From positions 124,001 to 188,000 of the forward strand of contig VRMN01000001.1 in assembly GCA_008690995.1 (NCBI GenBank): 64,000 bases of DNA, in the 5' to 3' direction. The position numbers and the translations under genes were made by a program. Shown here piece after piece: positions 23,301-32,600 of this stretch (position 1 is its first letter; every line of letters starts with the position of its first letter). The notes beneath the pieces were generated by a model that saw only the letters and a list, made by a program, of their open reading frames with translations, searched no databases and had not been told where the DNA came from. This DNA is from Porphyridium purpureum (Eukaryota; Rhodophyta; Bangiophyceae; Porphyridiales; Porphyridiaceae).

Positions 23301-26300
23301 TGCAGGGACAGCCGGCCACTGAGAGACGACAAAGTAGCGTTCGTGGACATGGCGCCGATTATAACCTGACGGACGGAGCGCAGAATCGTAAGGTTGCTGC
23401 ATGTTGATCCCTGCACGGGCCGTTCGACACTCTCCATCAACTCGCCGCCGAGGATGTGCAATGATCCAAACACCAACTGCGGAAGAAATGTGACATCGAA
23501 TACGTCGCTGAAGCCCACGCCCACACCGTGATTCCATGAGCACATGCGTATCGTCAGCAAGCAGAACTGCGTCCAACGGGATACAAAAGCATCACCGTAC
23601 GCTCCGTCCGCATCATGTCTAAACACACATGCATTCCGTAAGCCATGCCACACGCATGGAGCAAGGGTCGCGGCAAATGAATCTGATGCCTGGGACTGGG
23701 GTGGGAGTTCGGGCGTCAAGTGACCGCCACCTGTGCTTCCCACTTGGCTCGCATGACTCTCGCCATCATCACCAGCCGCTGAAGGGCCACGTTCATGGGC
23801 GCGAGCAAGCGAAGACACCCAAAAGAACGATTCCAGCGCGTCCAACAAATGCTTCTGGAGCATTTTGTCGTCAAGCGCGATTGAATAAAACAGATTCTGA
23901 AGGAAAGCTTGTGCGATGTGTGCGCGTACTTGCTGAGCACTGGCAACGCTGGAAGACCATGACGACACCAGCGACGACGATGCTGCGGAAAATAGCTTAG
24001 CAAGGAGCTCGGCGGCCATAATCGCGAGCGCGCGGAGCTTGGACTTGCTGGGCCGTAGCATAATATCACTCGGGTCATCCCTTTCCTTTTCATCCGCGCT
24101 TTGCGCGACCGAGGTCTGAGCCATCACGGCGAGCTGGATGAGCACGTAATGGCCAATGCACTCAAATGCTACAATCAATATTGCGTGAAGATACGTTCCG
24201 CCTCCATCACCATCTTCCACAAAGTTCGTTAGCGCCAACTTTCTCAGCTTGAGCTCCTGAACGCGCAAGTCCTCATGAATGTGAGACTGAGCACCCCCTG
24301 CTCCGGAAGAGCGCGTTGATGACTTTTTAAAATTGTCATACAGCGCGGAGAGCGACATGGAGACCTCGACTGAGCACTTTGCACGCAAAAGCGATTCCAT
24401 TGTGGACGTCGGCTCGAAGAGGAGCTCCATCAATCCATCCATCCGATCTCCACCGCCTCTGCCAGTGGTGGTCAATGGGCTCGCGTTCATGCCATTCATA
24501 TTCGAAGACTGCGAAAGAATCGGTGACAACGACCCGGCGGCTGCTTGTCCAAACCCATCTGCCGTGCCAAAAAGCGCTGCATTGGCTGGAGGTCCTGTCG
24601 CGGCACCGACTGCATGCAGAGAGACGAGGTCGCGGATACGCTGAATGGCGTACTGGCTACGCGCCACGTCAAAGGACTCGGAGGCAAACGCACTAGTAAG
24701 TTCAGGCTGCTCTGAGTATACACGTGCTGGCAAAAGCAGCAGGCGGAACAGCGGGTCTAGCAATGTGCCTGGAGCAAAGCGCATCATTCGGGCGAGCCAT
24801 GTTTGCACAAATGCGCACACGGACAGATTCTCCTTATTGCAGATCTGCAGACCATTGCTACTGCCGGATCCTGAACTCGCTGCGTCAAGAAACAGACATA
24901 GCAGCGCGTCAGATGTGGCCACGGACATCAAAAGGTGATGCTCAATACTCAGATCCCATAATGAAGCGAGGCACTGCAAGTTCTGCAAACGCGCAGAAGC
25001 AAGCGCAGGCTTCGCATTCGCAGAATCTACACTGAATAATCTCTTGCCACTACTTGCATCAGCAAGAATACCGTCCGCCACAAGTGCATGGGCAGCGTCT
25101 GTAAAGCTGCGTTCCAAGCCAAGCCAAAGCTCAGCGCACGCTGCGTTCGCTGATGCGCGCGAGGGATGCAGCAGCCGCCATGCCCGGCATATGCATGGAC
25201 GAATCAAGCCCATCTCAATCGATTCTGGCGCCTCTGATGCGTCAAAGGCAATCAGCAGGCCGAGTCTTTGCATCACACGTTGGTCCATGTCAACGCGAGA
25301 AGCATCGCCCGACAGATAAAGAATGTTTTCCGATTGATCCAATTCAAAGCCCGAACGCATGCCAATTAACTTTCCCATGCGAATGCAGAACGCATCACTC
25401 ACGCTGTGCTTCTGAAGCGCCGGCGCGCTGCCATCCATGAGCGCAAATAGCTCAGAAAGTGGTTCCTTCTTGACTTTCTCGCGTCTTTCTCGCGGTACGT
25501 ATCGCGACACGTCAATGAGAGTCCTTAGGCCAGCAAACACAATGCCAAGCGACGAAGAGACAACACAGCGGTTTGCGCAGATGAGTACAAGACGTACGAG
25601 TGTCATCAGCGCGAATGAAGAGTCGTCTAGAGCGCTAGCGTCCTTGACGGTGCCTAATGAGGCTGTTGCACGCAAAAGCAGGCCGCTGATGATACTGGTC
25701 CCTGCAAGCGCGACCGAAACCTGCAAGTCAGACGCCTGTCCAGACAAGCCCAAATCATCGCTTGCTCCGCGTCCCACTCCTGCATCGGCAATTGTCTGAT
25801 CCTGCGTTTGATGCGAATGCGATTCAGCTTCAAAAGACTCGCTGGCCTGGTTGAGTGGGCGCATATCGCTGCAGACGCGCTCCACACGCACGCGCATGTA
25901 GAGCCAGATCCAGAACACGGTTGCTATTTGTACTGCGCTCCGCATGAATAATGTCGTGCACCGTTTGTTTTCAGCGCGGCTCAAAGCGCTCAGTAACAGA
26001 ATCGTCACTTGCATCCATCCATGCAAAGCGACATCCGTATGCGTGTCGAGTGCTCTCGTCAAATCAATGCCTTCTTGACTATCAGCAGAACCATCATCGC
26101 GCATCAGCACACGCTCGTAAAATCCTGCACAAGTCGCGAGCAAGCTCGGAATCCAGTCAAGCTGAGCCTCGCGCGAGTTCAGAGGAAGTGTCTGCAGTGC
26201 GAGCAGGACAACCGAGAAGAAAGAACTCTGACTTTCGGCGAGAGTCTGCGTGTGAAGCATGTACTTGCACAAGTCTGCATAAAATGCGTCGTTGCCGATG

Positions 26301-28021
26301 CAGCCAATGACTTCCGCGTTGGATCGCTCAATCAGCGCGACAAGTTTTTGCGCTTGCTCGATCGAGAGAGGCTGATGCACTGACGCTAGACCGTAATTCT
26401 GGGCCTGCCGCGATGTGTACTCGTCCATCTTCACGTTTGGTTCTCGGACACGAGAGAAAGCACCGATGAGCGGGCTTGAAAGTTGCATGAGACGCATGCC
26501 AATTGTTGGGCGGAGACTGGTGAATATTTCTTCCCTGTCCAGCAAGCCTAGCAGCACTCGGTACGCCGAAAGTATGTGTCGCTTGAGCTTTGCGTACGCG
26601 CCTTGCTGTTGGTGCGTACCGTTGCTGCTCAAACTGTTCGCGCCACTGATCATCTGATGTTCCGAAGCAGCAGTTGCATCGAACGCGCCCATGTCGCCCT
26701 GCTGGTGATCGTCGTTGGAAGTGCTGAGCTCCTGCGCGAGCTGCAGCTTGGACCACATTTCGTCGATCACCGCCAGGCATCCCGCTCGGGCATTTTCCTC
26801 AAAGTACGACTGGCGTTGGGTGGAGTCGGTAGAATTACCGACAAGATAAGAGTAGACGCGCTTGGACAAGTTCAGTTCCCTTCGGATCAACACAAGGAGT
26901 ACGCTTTTCAACAGCCTGATCTTGCGCGTCGTACAAGTGCCATCCAGTCGTGCACGCGCCGCTTCCTCTCCTGCTTTCGATGTCAGGACCGCTGTGTCTG
27001 TACTCTCTGGTCCACGCCCAGGTCCAAATAGTGATGTGCTGCCAATGTTGAGCTCCGAGCATGTCAGGAGAAGGTCGAGCGCCGCGCGTTGCGTGAGCGC
27101 ACCTTGATCCTCCCCAAGAGCGACTGAGAGAGCTGCAGCGACTAGTTCTGGATTCGACACCAACGCATTCTTGCGTACCTGACCGTTCGGCGTGGCCGCG
27201 GCGCTGCTTAAACTTGCGTGATACGTGTTCGCCTCCACGAGTGACCTCAGATAATTGCACGCGGTAAGACGGAGCGAGCCCGGCGCTGTTAGGATGACGT
27301 GCCACAGGGATTCAGTAAACAACGCATCGTCACTCAGAACGTCACGAAACTGCGCAAGCAGGTCGGAAGCCGCGAGGAAACACTCAGAACTCTCGTCGGT
27401 ATCCTCCAGCGCGGGCAGAAGCGCCTGTATAAAACCCGATGCAACCCCGCGCAACGGTTGCGCCCCCAGTGGTAGCAAATACTGTTCGTACAGAGCGATC
27501 AGAGGACGCTTGAGCGGCATGGCCCCGTACGAGAGCAATGGAAACAAGCCCGCGCAGTACTTGGGCAGGTCTTTCGCGAGCCTGCGCGGCCCAATCCGGC
27601 CGAACACGAGATGATACGTCTCGAGCGCCTTGAGATGCACGCCCGATGGCAGCGACGGCGTCAGGCACTGAGCAAGGCGCTTTGCCAGCAAGTTTTTCTC
27701 AGGAATGTATCCATACTGTGCCGCACTTGTCCCGTTTTCCGCGTGATTGCTTGCGGCGGCCGTCACGTTGCCTGCCTGATTCTGACTCGTTTCGTCCGCA
27801 GCTTCAACACTGCTGCTGGAGGCCGCAGGAGCAGGTGCCGCAGACGCGTGCTTGAGCAGGATGCGATTCACGCGCTGCAGGTCGTGAATCAAGTCGGCCC
27901 AGTCCTGGGCACGGTCAAACGCATGCAGCGCGTTCAGCAGCTCGGAACGCAGCAACGCATACTTTCCTCCGCGCACGCGGCCGCCGCGCTCCAGGACGCG
28001 CTCCTCCTCAGACGACTCCAT
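20309..28021 (-). CDS. DOP1: Dopey family protein DOP1
   Basis: DOP1 is a very large peripheral membrane protein of the Golgi and endosomes. In yeast it works with Mon2 and the lipid flippase Neo1 in endosome-to-Golgi traffic. The 2570-residue product is intronless and within the upper size range of the family. The N-terminal Dopey domain spans about residues 20-330 and includes the family-typical stretch L-A-K-R-L-A-Q-C-L-x-P-x-L-P-S-G-V-H-L-K (112-131) and L-A-K-D-L-P-x-Y-x-x-G-L-F-P-L (148-162). An Ala/Ser-rich insert of about 45 residues (58-102) splits it. The conserved C-terminal region lies at about 2330-2480 and contains a leucine-rich stretch. Long Ser/Ala/Gly-rich spacers in the middle look disordered. 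The ATG at 28021 is the first in frame. A young copia element sits 116 bp upstream of it and may now be part of, or disturb, its promoter. Confidence 0.92.
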   Translation of the reverse strand: MESSEEERVLERGGRVRGGKYALLRSELLNALHAFDRAQDWADLIHDLQRVNRILLKHASAAPAPAASSSSVEAADETSQNQAGNVTAAASNHAENGTSAAQYGYIPEKNLLAKRLAQCLTPSLPSGVHLKALETYHLVFGRIGPRRLAKDLPKYCAGLFPLLSYGAMPLKRPLIALYEQYLLPLGAQPLRGVASGFIQALLPALEDTDESSECFLAASDLLAQFRDVLSDDALFTESLWHVILTAPGSLRLTACNYLRSLVEANTYHASLSSAAATPNGQVRKNALVSNPELVAAALSVALGEDQGALTQRAALDLLLTCSELNIGSTSLFGPGRGPESTDTAVLTSKAGEEAARARLDGTCTTRKIRLLKSVLLVLIRRELNLSKRVYSYLVGNSTDSTQRQSYFEENARAGCLAVIDEMWSKLQLAQELSTSNDDHQQGDMGAFDATAASEHQMISGANSLSSNGTHQQQGAYAKLKRHILSAYRVLLGLLDREEIFTSLRPTIGMRLMQLSSPLIGAFSRVREPNVKMDEYTSRQAQNYGLASVHQPLSIEQAQKLVALIERSNAEVIGCIGNDAFYADLCKYMLHTQTLAESQSSFFSVVLLALQTLPLNSREAQLDWIPSLLATCAGFYERVLMRDDGSADSQEGIDLTRALDTHTDVALHGWMQVTILLLSALSRAENKRCTTLFMRSAVQIATVFWIWLYMRVRVERVCSDMRPLNQASESFEAESHSHQTQDQTIADAGVGRGASDDLGLSGQASDLQVSVALAGTSIISGLLLRATASLGTVKDASALDDSSFALMTLVRLVLICANRCVVSSSLGIVFAGLRTLIDVSRYVPRERREKVKKEPLSELFALMDGSAPALQKHSVSDAFCIRMGKLIGMRSGFELDQSENILYLSGDASRVDMDQRVMQRLGLLIAFDASEAPESIEMGLIRPCICRAWRLLHPSRASANAACAELWLGLERSFTDAAHALVADGILADASSGKRLFSVDSANAKPALASARLQNLQCLASLWDLSIEHHLLMSVATSDALLCLFLDAASSGSGSSNGLQICNKENLSVCAFVQTWLARMMRFAPGTLLDPLFRLLLLPARVYSEQPELTSAFASESFDVARSQYAIQRIRDLVSLHAVGAATGPPANAALFGTADGFGQAAAGSLSPILSQSSNMNGMNASPLTTTGRGGGDRMDGLMELLFEPTSTMESLLRAKCSVEVSMSLSALYDNFKKSSTRSSGAGGAQSHIHEDLRVQELKLRKLALTNFVEDGDGGGTYLHAILIVAFECIGHYVLIQLAVMAQTSVAQSADEKERDDPSDIMLRPSKSKLRALAIMAAELLAKLFSAASSSLVSSWSSSVASAQQVRAHIAQAFLQNLFYSIALDDKMLQKHLLDALESFFWVSSLARAHERGPSAAGDDGESHASQVGSTGGGHLTPELPPQSQASDSFAATLAPCVWHGLRNACVFRHDADGAYGDAFVSRWTQFCLLTIRMCSWNHGVGVGFSDVFDVTFLPQLVFGSLHILGGELMESVERPVQGSTCSNLTILRSVRQVIIGAMSTNATLSSLSGRLSLQAENGATLLTHQDKSASSAAAGQPNYSGSAGRSAFEYIEGLMRDTFISSSSSGHSDRLLGQMTGAISKQIARDVHCTVFALMPRLVECFAHAWIPARVASVSSMYDAFFWMLDEHGNQNVQHPQLRDHRQRLQQVAPRAQLAAQGHRGRAFILSTLNSFGVLYPSDLMFVLVHVWWRVHARFLTLPLGIMNGCISVDEAQSARARMIKYQTIQEYVLDIVLKCGRFPGSPVLASGSVGAAVIAHPLHALAMIVHVCMSVNEGAQEVREASKWMRTLSKSCLDGFMSLFQNVENSPRSPARRRKGDHGSEFMRASELNLNGALGFLPRMQTFAEEPGTATGSGGRFNPGAGSASMSQPTSSVIQAAATAKYAYLSAAGSVPAADDLAFMDLAIGTCQAANALIGTLSLLTQVIDFCASSSTASSNESLFQQQISSAVPVLLTCCRAVISESTNAGAQICTVRLLSSIVRCSGSAADGSDRRMKKEIAALATQALASCSSLIAGNMTISSTDLENAAQSIRALRTPSESGEAHETPDRQQLTLHFGVMALAVARAHAVELLDVAQQEDRVSAISMLQSLLSVCASRIKTGTRGLLSAVEPSSVSVCVSAVAYAMDLITILSRKDWSAKLARREVFGLLEDTALLVALSKHRALQTHVGRLISQVVAVERASLSVIAASMPNGLGSSATSGGGSSSSTNSSTRDQSQASGERSMIVAGGRSGTATTVSLGAVSSAIGSSIGKALMLGSSDLDLSAVVKTVCRMVYVLYFAGNQHGSRGFDEQTPFVLERLRDLFRIGHARITQAALLCARVLLIRSSSVAFSPIKASIVSELFRILEAPQRSYIESIAALRFLRLARALCSHDFNYELCFFLIDKAPGSTSVASDPGSPADNAQGIMPLVTRIALGPELGEDAARAPWVRAFELGGSDAASSGTGPEPERAKGQDHSAGEEDAVAMYTLAGMLQRLHEDPYMSARVRESDFESEILFEMTALNRWSLERT

Positions 28022-28131
28022 GAATCACCGCGCGCGGCGCCCGACGCGACCCTGCGCGCGCGCGCGTATTCTGTGACCTGCCGCCGGGTCCACAAGGTCC
28101 CAGCGGTCGGCGAATCGCTCAATAGGCGTGT

Positions 28132-28136
28132 GGCAC
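28132..28136 (+). repeat. target-site duplication, left (GGCAC)
   Basis: GGCAC here and at 33996-34000 directly flanks the family A copia element. A 5-bp duplication is usual for copia integrases. Confidence 0.9.
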
Positions 28137-28414
28137 TGTAGTGTACACTGGGTGTACACCTCGTGGCTGTGTACAGTATGGGTAGAGGAGCGCGCCGCGA
28201 TTGTAAGCGGCCGGAGAGCGTGGACGGTCTCACTAGCCCGCTCTTTCGGGTAAGGAGTGTTTTCTTGGAGCGTGCTCGTCGACTACCAGTAAAGCTGTGT
28301 TTGTTGGTTACTGCGGCACTGCCACACCCTTCACGCGCACACGAACAGCGCGTACGCGTGAGCTCGATCGCCGCACCACTCCGTTGGCCATCGAGGAGGA
28401 CGTATTCCTCTACT
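28137..28414 (+). repeat. 5' LTR, copia family A
   Basis: 278 bp, starting TGTAG and ending CTACT. The 5' tip holds two neighbouring perfect palindromes, AGTGTACACT (28140-28149) and GGTGTACACC (28151-28160). The matching LTR is at 33718-33995. Confidence 0.95.
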
Positions 28415-28462
28415 CACGCTCCAAGAAAATCTGAGAGTCTGCGACACCGGTGACAAACGAGA

Positions 28463-29572
28463 ATGTCACGTGTCGGACAAAGCGGCGCAGGCCGTTCGCC
28501 GCACCCACGCGAAGCCGGTCTTGTAGAGACACTTCCGCTGCTCACTTACGACAGCACGCGTGTGGTGCCGGCCGCGGTGGTAGTTTGGGTCGAGGAGCTC
28601 GGCAACTACTGCAAGAAGGAATACGGCGCTATCGGCACAGCGTTTGCGATAGAGCGCCAAGGACGCGTGTACCCCACCTTGCCGACGATCCCGCAAGCAA
28701 CCCCAGGGCTCGGGGAGGCGGGACGGGAGGATTGGTACAGCGCCACCGTCGCCAAGGAAGAGCTCAAGCTGGCGCTCGCGGCGCGCTCGGACGCGATACG
28801 CAAGGACAAGGAAACTCGCGTGCGCGTGTTTGGACTCATCATGGGCCAACTGAGCCGCGCATCTAAGGAAGCGCTGGCCGTAAAGCCCGGCTGGAGTCAA
28901 CTCGTACGAGAATCGGACGATCCGCTGCAGCTTCTCGAGCGCGTGATCGAGGCGCACCTGACCCGTGGCTACGACGACCCGCTGCGTAACCAGCAGTATG
29001 CTCGCATGTCGTACGATCAACTGAGAGTTGGAGCAGACGAATCACTTGTTTCGTTCAAGACGCGCTTCAAGGCAGCGGTGATGGCCCTTGAAGCCGTGGG
29101 CGAACCAGTGCCGTCTTCCGAGCGCTGCGCGGCTGACTTTATCCTAAAGCTTGAAGGTACGCGCTGGGACGAAGCCGTACGCAAGTGCAACAACGAGCAC
29201 CGACGGTTCGACACGGTCGACCAGGCAATGTCTTTCATGGCGCAGTTCGCGTACGCGAAACAACCGGTACAGGGTCGCACTTGGCGGACGGACACCGAAC
29301 ACCCAGAAGACGAGGACACAGATGATGTGGAGCTCGCAGCAGCACCACGCGTACGCGAATGCTACAACTGCGGCGCGGATGATCATCTCCTTCGCGACTG
29401 CCACGCGCGACCGCTGGACAGCGGAATGGCCGATAGGATGCGCGCGGCGAAGGAGAGGCAGGCGCGCATGGCGAGGCGCGACACGCGCGGACGCGGGCCG
29501 GTGCTGGCCGGGGCGACGGAGCAACAGCTGCGGGCCGCACTTGACGCGTTGAAAAGGAACGCCGATGCATGA
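28463..29572 (+). CDS. gag protein of copia family A
   Basis: 369 residues, beginning at an ATG 48 bp after the 5' LTR. The first two thirds have the helical character of copia capsid proteins. A CCHC zinc knuckle, C-Y-N-C-G-A-D-D-H-L-L-R-D-C, lies at about residues 303-316, followed by a basic Arg-rich tail. In the family this protein packages the element's RNA into particles. Pol follows directly downstream. Confidence 0.85.
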   Translation: MSRVGQSGAGRSPHPREAGLVETLPLLTYDSTRVVPAAVVVWVEELGNYCKKEYGAIGTAFAIERQGRVYPTLPTIPQATPGLGEAGREDWYSATVAKEELKLALAARSDAIRKDKETRVRVFGLIMGQLSRASKEALAVKPGWSQLVRESDDPLQLLERVIEAHLTRGYDDPLRNQQYARMSYDQLRVGADESLVSFKTRFKAAVMALEAVGEPVPSSERCAADFILKLEGTRWDEAVRKCNNEHRRFDTVDQAMSFMAQFAYAKQPVQGRTWRTDTEHPEDEDTDDVELAAAPRVRECYNCGADDHLLRDCHARPLDSGMADRMRAAKERQARMARRDTRGRGPVLAGATEQQLRAALDALKRNADA

Positions 29573-29614
29573 CGGTGTGCGACGTGGCCCACGGGCTTCG
29601 GTGACGAGATACCT

Positions 29615-32600
29615 TTGGGTCTCGACACCTGCTCGGGTGTTCACGTCATGAAGGATAAGGGGTTAGTCCATCGGGTAAAGAAAATTGACGAGTATTTGCT
29701 GCTGTCCGGAATTGACGCGCGGGCGAGCGAGCTGGCCATCGGGCACGGCGGTGAGACGGCCTTCGGCATGGCGTACGTCAACGAGAACCTTGCAGGCAAC
29801 GTGCTGTCTATGACCAAGCTGGTCGCGGAAGGGCATGATGTACGCTTCGACGCGGATGAGAACCGCTTCCGCGTACGCGTGCCGAACTCCAAGCGCTGGC
29901 TGGTCTTCGCGCCCGATGCACACGGAATGTACACTGCGATGATACGGCGTGCAGATCTCGTGCACACGACGGGCCCAGCATACAAGAAGGCAGCCACGAA
30001 TAAGGACAACCGGAACAGCTGCCGGGCCGGTCCATCGTCTGCCAAGGCTTGGACCTCAAGCACAATCACGACGGTCGCCAGCAACCTTGCCCGATGCACG
30101 GTACGCGAGGTTGAACGCGCACGCGCCGCTCGCTCTCTGCAGGCGAGGCTGGGATTCCCATCCTTTGGTGTGCTGAAGCGCATGCTTCAGCGCGGGGACA
30201 TAAGCAACTGTGACGTCACGTCGGCGGACCTCGAGCGTGCGAATGCAATCTGGGGCACTCCACTGCCGTGTGTGAAGGGAAAGACAACGGGACACGCGAC
30301 ACCGAGGCTGTCTGAAACGGTCACCACTGGTCCCAAAGCGCGCCAGGTGATGCACTCCGACCTGATGTTCATCTCGAAGGTGCCTTTCCTCGTGTCGGTC
30401 TTGAAACCGAGTCAATACATCCTGGCCACCGAGCTGAAGCGGAAGGACGCGCCTTCGGTGCGCGCGGCGGTGCAGCGGCGGTTGAACGAGGCCCGCGGGC
30501 ATGGAGTGCAGATACCTGAGATTCGGTTCGACCGTGAAAGCGCAGTCCTGTCGCTCTGGATCGAGTTGATGGAGGCCGGCATCCTGCCCGAGCTAACCGC
30601 GGCAGACGAGGTGGTGCCCGCCGCTGAGCGAGCGATTCGCCTTCTAAAGGAAAGGGTCCGCACATTGTCGTACGACCTGCCGTACACCATGCCATTATGC
30701 ATGCTGCCGGGAGCCGTGGAGTTCTCTCGACAGAGACTGAACATGGTGACGAGCGAGGCCTCCGACGCGGGCGAACCGGCGCACGCCATCTACTTTGGTC
30801 GTAAAGTAGACGCGAAGACGGACCTACGTGCTCCATTCGGGGCGTATGTCCAGGCACATACAGCGTCCGTGGACAGCACGATGAGGCCCAGAACGTTGGG
30901 CTGCCTCACCCTGCATTCCGCCGAGAATGCTGCGGGAAGCTGGGTGCTCATGAATCTGAACACACTGAAGCCCATCGTCAGACAGGTGTGGACAGAGCTC
31001 CCGGTACCGGACCACCTGATCACGTACGTAAATGCGCTCCCAACCGTGGCAGGCATCGACGATGGCGATCAGGACCTCGGCCGCACGGAGGTGGAACTCT
31101 CGCAGGAGGAAGACAAAGAGACGGCGGAGGTCGAGGCGGCGCTGAAAAACGGCGGGCCGGTCGACGAGCCAGCGGCGGAGGGGCACACGTATCTGGACCA
31201 GCCAGAAGACGCGGTACTGCGTGAACAGGCGCAGACTCCGACACACGCCGACACCGATCACCCCGCACCGGCGGGCGCCGACGTGCTGAGTAAGGATGAG
31301 TCACCGTCCACTCCCACGCAGTTGCGCATGGAAGAGATGCGACGTGCAGCGGATTCACTCTTCGAGGCGGGGCGAGCAATGACGCCAACGACTGCGGAAG
31401 CGACCGGCGAGGGTCTGCCAAGCACGGACGCAGTACTGCCGGAGCCGCTTATCGTGGCAGAATCTGTGGAAACCCATGTGCCCGAGGAAGAGGCGTCGAC
31501 TGATCCACCCGCTACTGCCGCACGGCCGCACGGCGACGCCACAATCACCAGTCCGGACGCTTCAGACGGCGAAGCGGCCTTGACCCCCTCGGTCGCCGAG
31601 GTGACAATGGAACAGGCCAAAGCGCGGGTGGAAGCAATTGAAGAGAAGCTGCGAGCGCTGGAGGAACGTGAGGCGCGTCTGCTGAGTCAGATGACCACGG
31701 AGCCATCGTACGCGGACGCCGTCCGAAATGCGGTACCGCGCACGAGCGAAGCCGAGCATGCCCGCGCCGTCAGCTCTCCGCGTCGGACACGGAAGCGGAA
31801 AGCAGAAGGGACATTCCCGGACGTCGAGCGCGAAAAGAATGAGCGGCTATCGCGCCGCGAGAAGGAACGCCTGCGTGTACGGCGCGCGCCGGAGGTCGTG
31901 GTCGCCCTGAAACGAGAGGCGGAGGACTTGCTATCTTCTGCGATGCCGGGAAAGCGCAGACACAAAACGCTGAGGATCGGCGTACGCCAGGCGATACGCC
32001 AATACGGTATGGAAGGACTCAAGGCGATTGTCGCTGAGCTGTTGCAGCTGTCCAAGCACGGTCTGGACGTGCTGGAGCCGGTCCACGTGCACACGCTCAC
32101 GAAGAAACAACGAGACGGGATCATACCGTCGTTCATGTTCGTGAAGGAGAAGCACGATGCTTCAGGCGCCTTGGAGAAAATCAAAGCACGAATGGTGGCC
32201 GGCGGGAACGAGCAAGATCGATCGGAGTACTCCGACTGTTCGTCCCCCACGGTGGCGACCGAGGCTATTTTCTTACTGGCAGCCGAGGCAGCGAGAAGCG
32301 GTGCCGCAGTCGCCACGATTGATTTCCCCGGGGCATTTCTCAACGCAAGCATCCCCGACAGCGACCCACACACGTACGTGAGGATCAACAGAAACCTGAC
32401 CGGGCTGCTCGCCGCCGTAGATAAGCGCATGAAGCAGTTCGTCAAGAACGGTGTTCTGGTCTGCAGGTTGAAGCGCCCGTTGTATGGATGCATCGATGCG
32501 TCCAAGCGTTGGTATGACCACCTCTGCGAAATGTTGAGCGAGCTCGGATTCGAACAGAATGCTTACGACGCTTGTGTCTTGCGGAAAGTCTCCCGTACGG

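Noticed and set aside
28163-28453. open frame of about 96 codons inside the LTR, repeated at 33744 and 3242-3532
   Set aside because: Its apparent conservation simply reflects copies of the family A LTR. No product is known from this position in copia elements.
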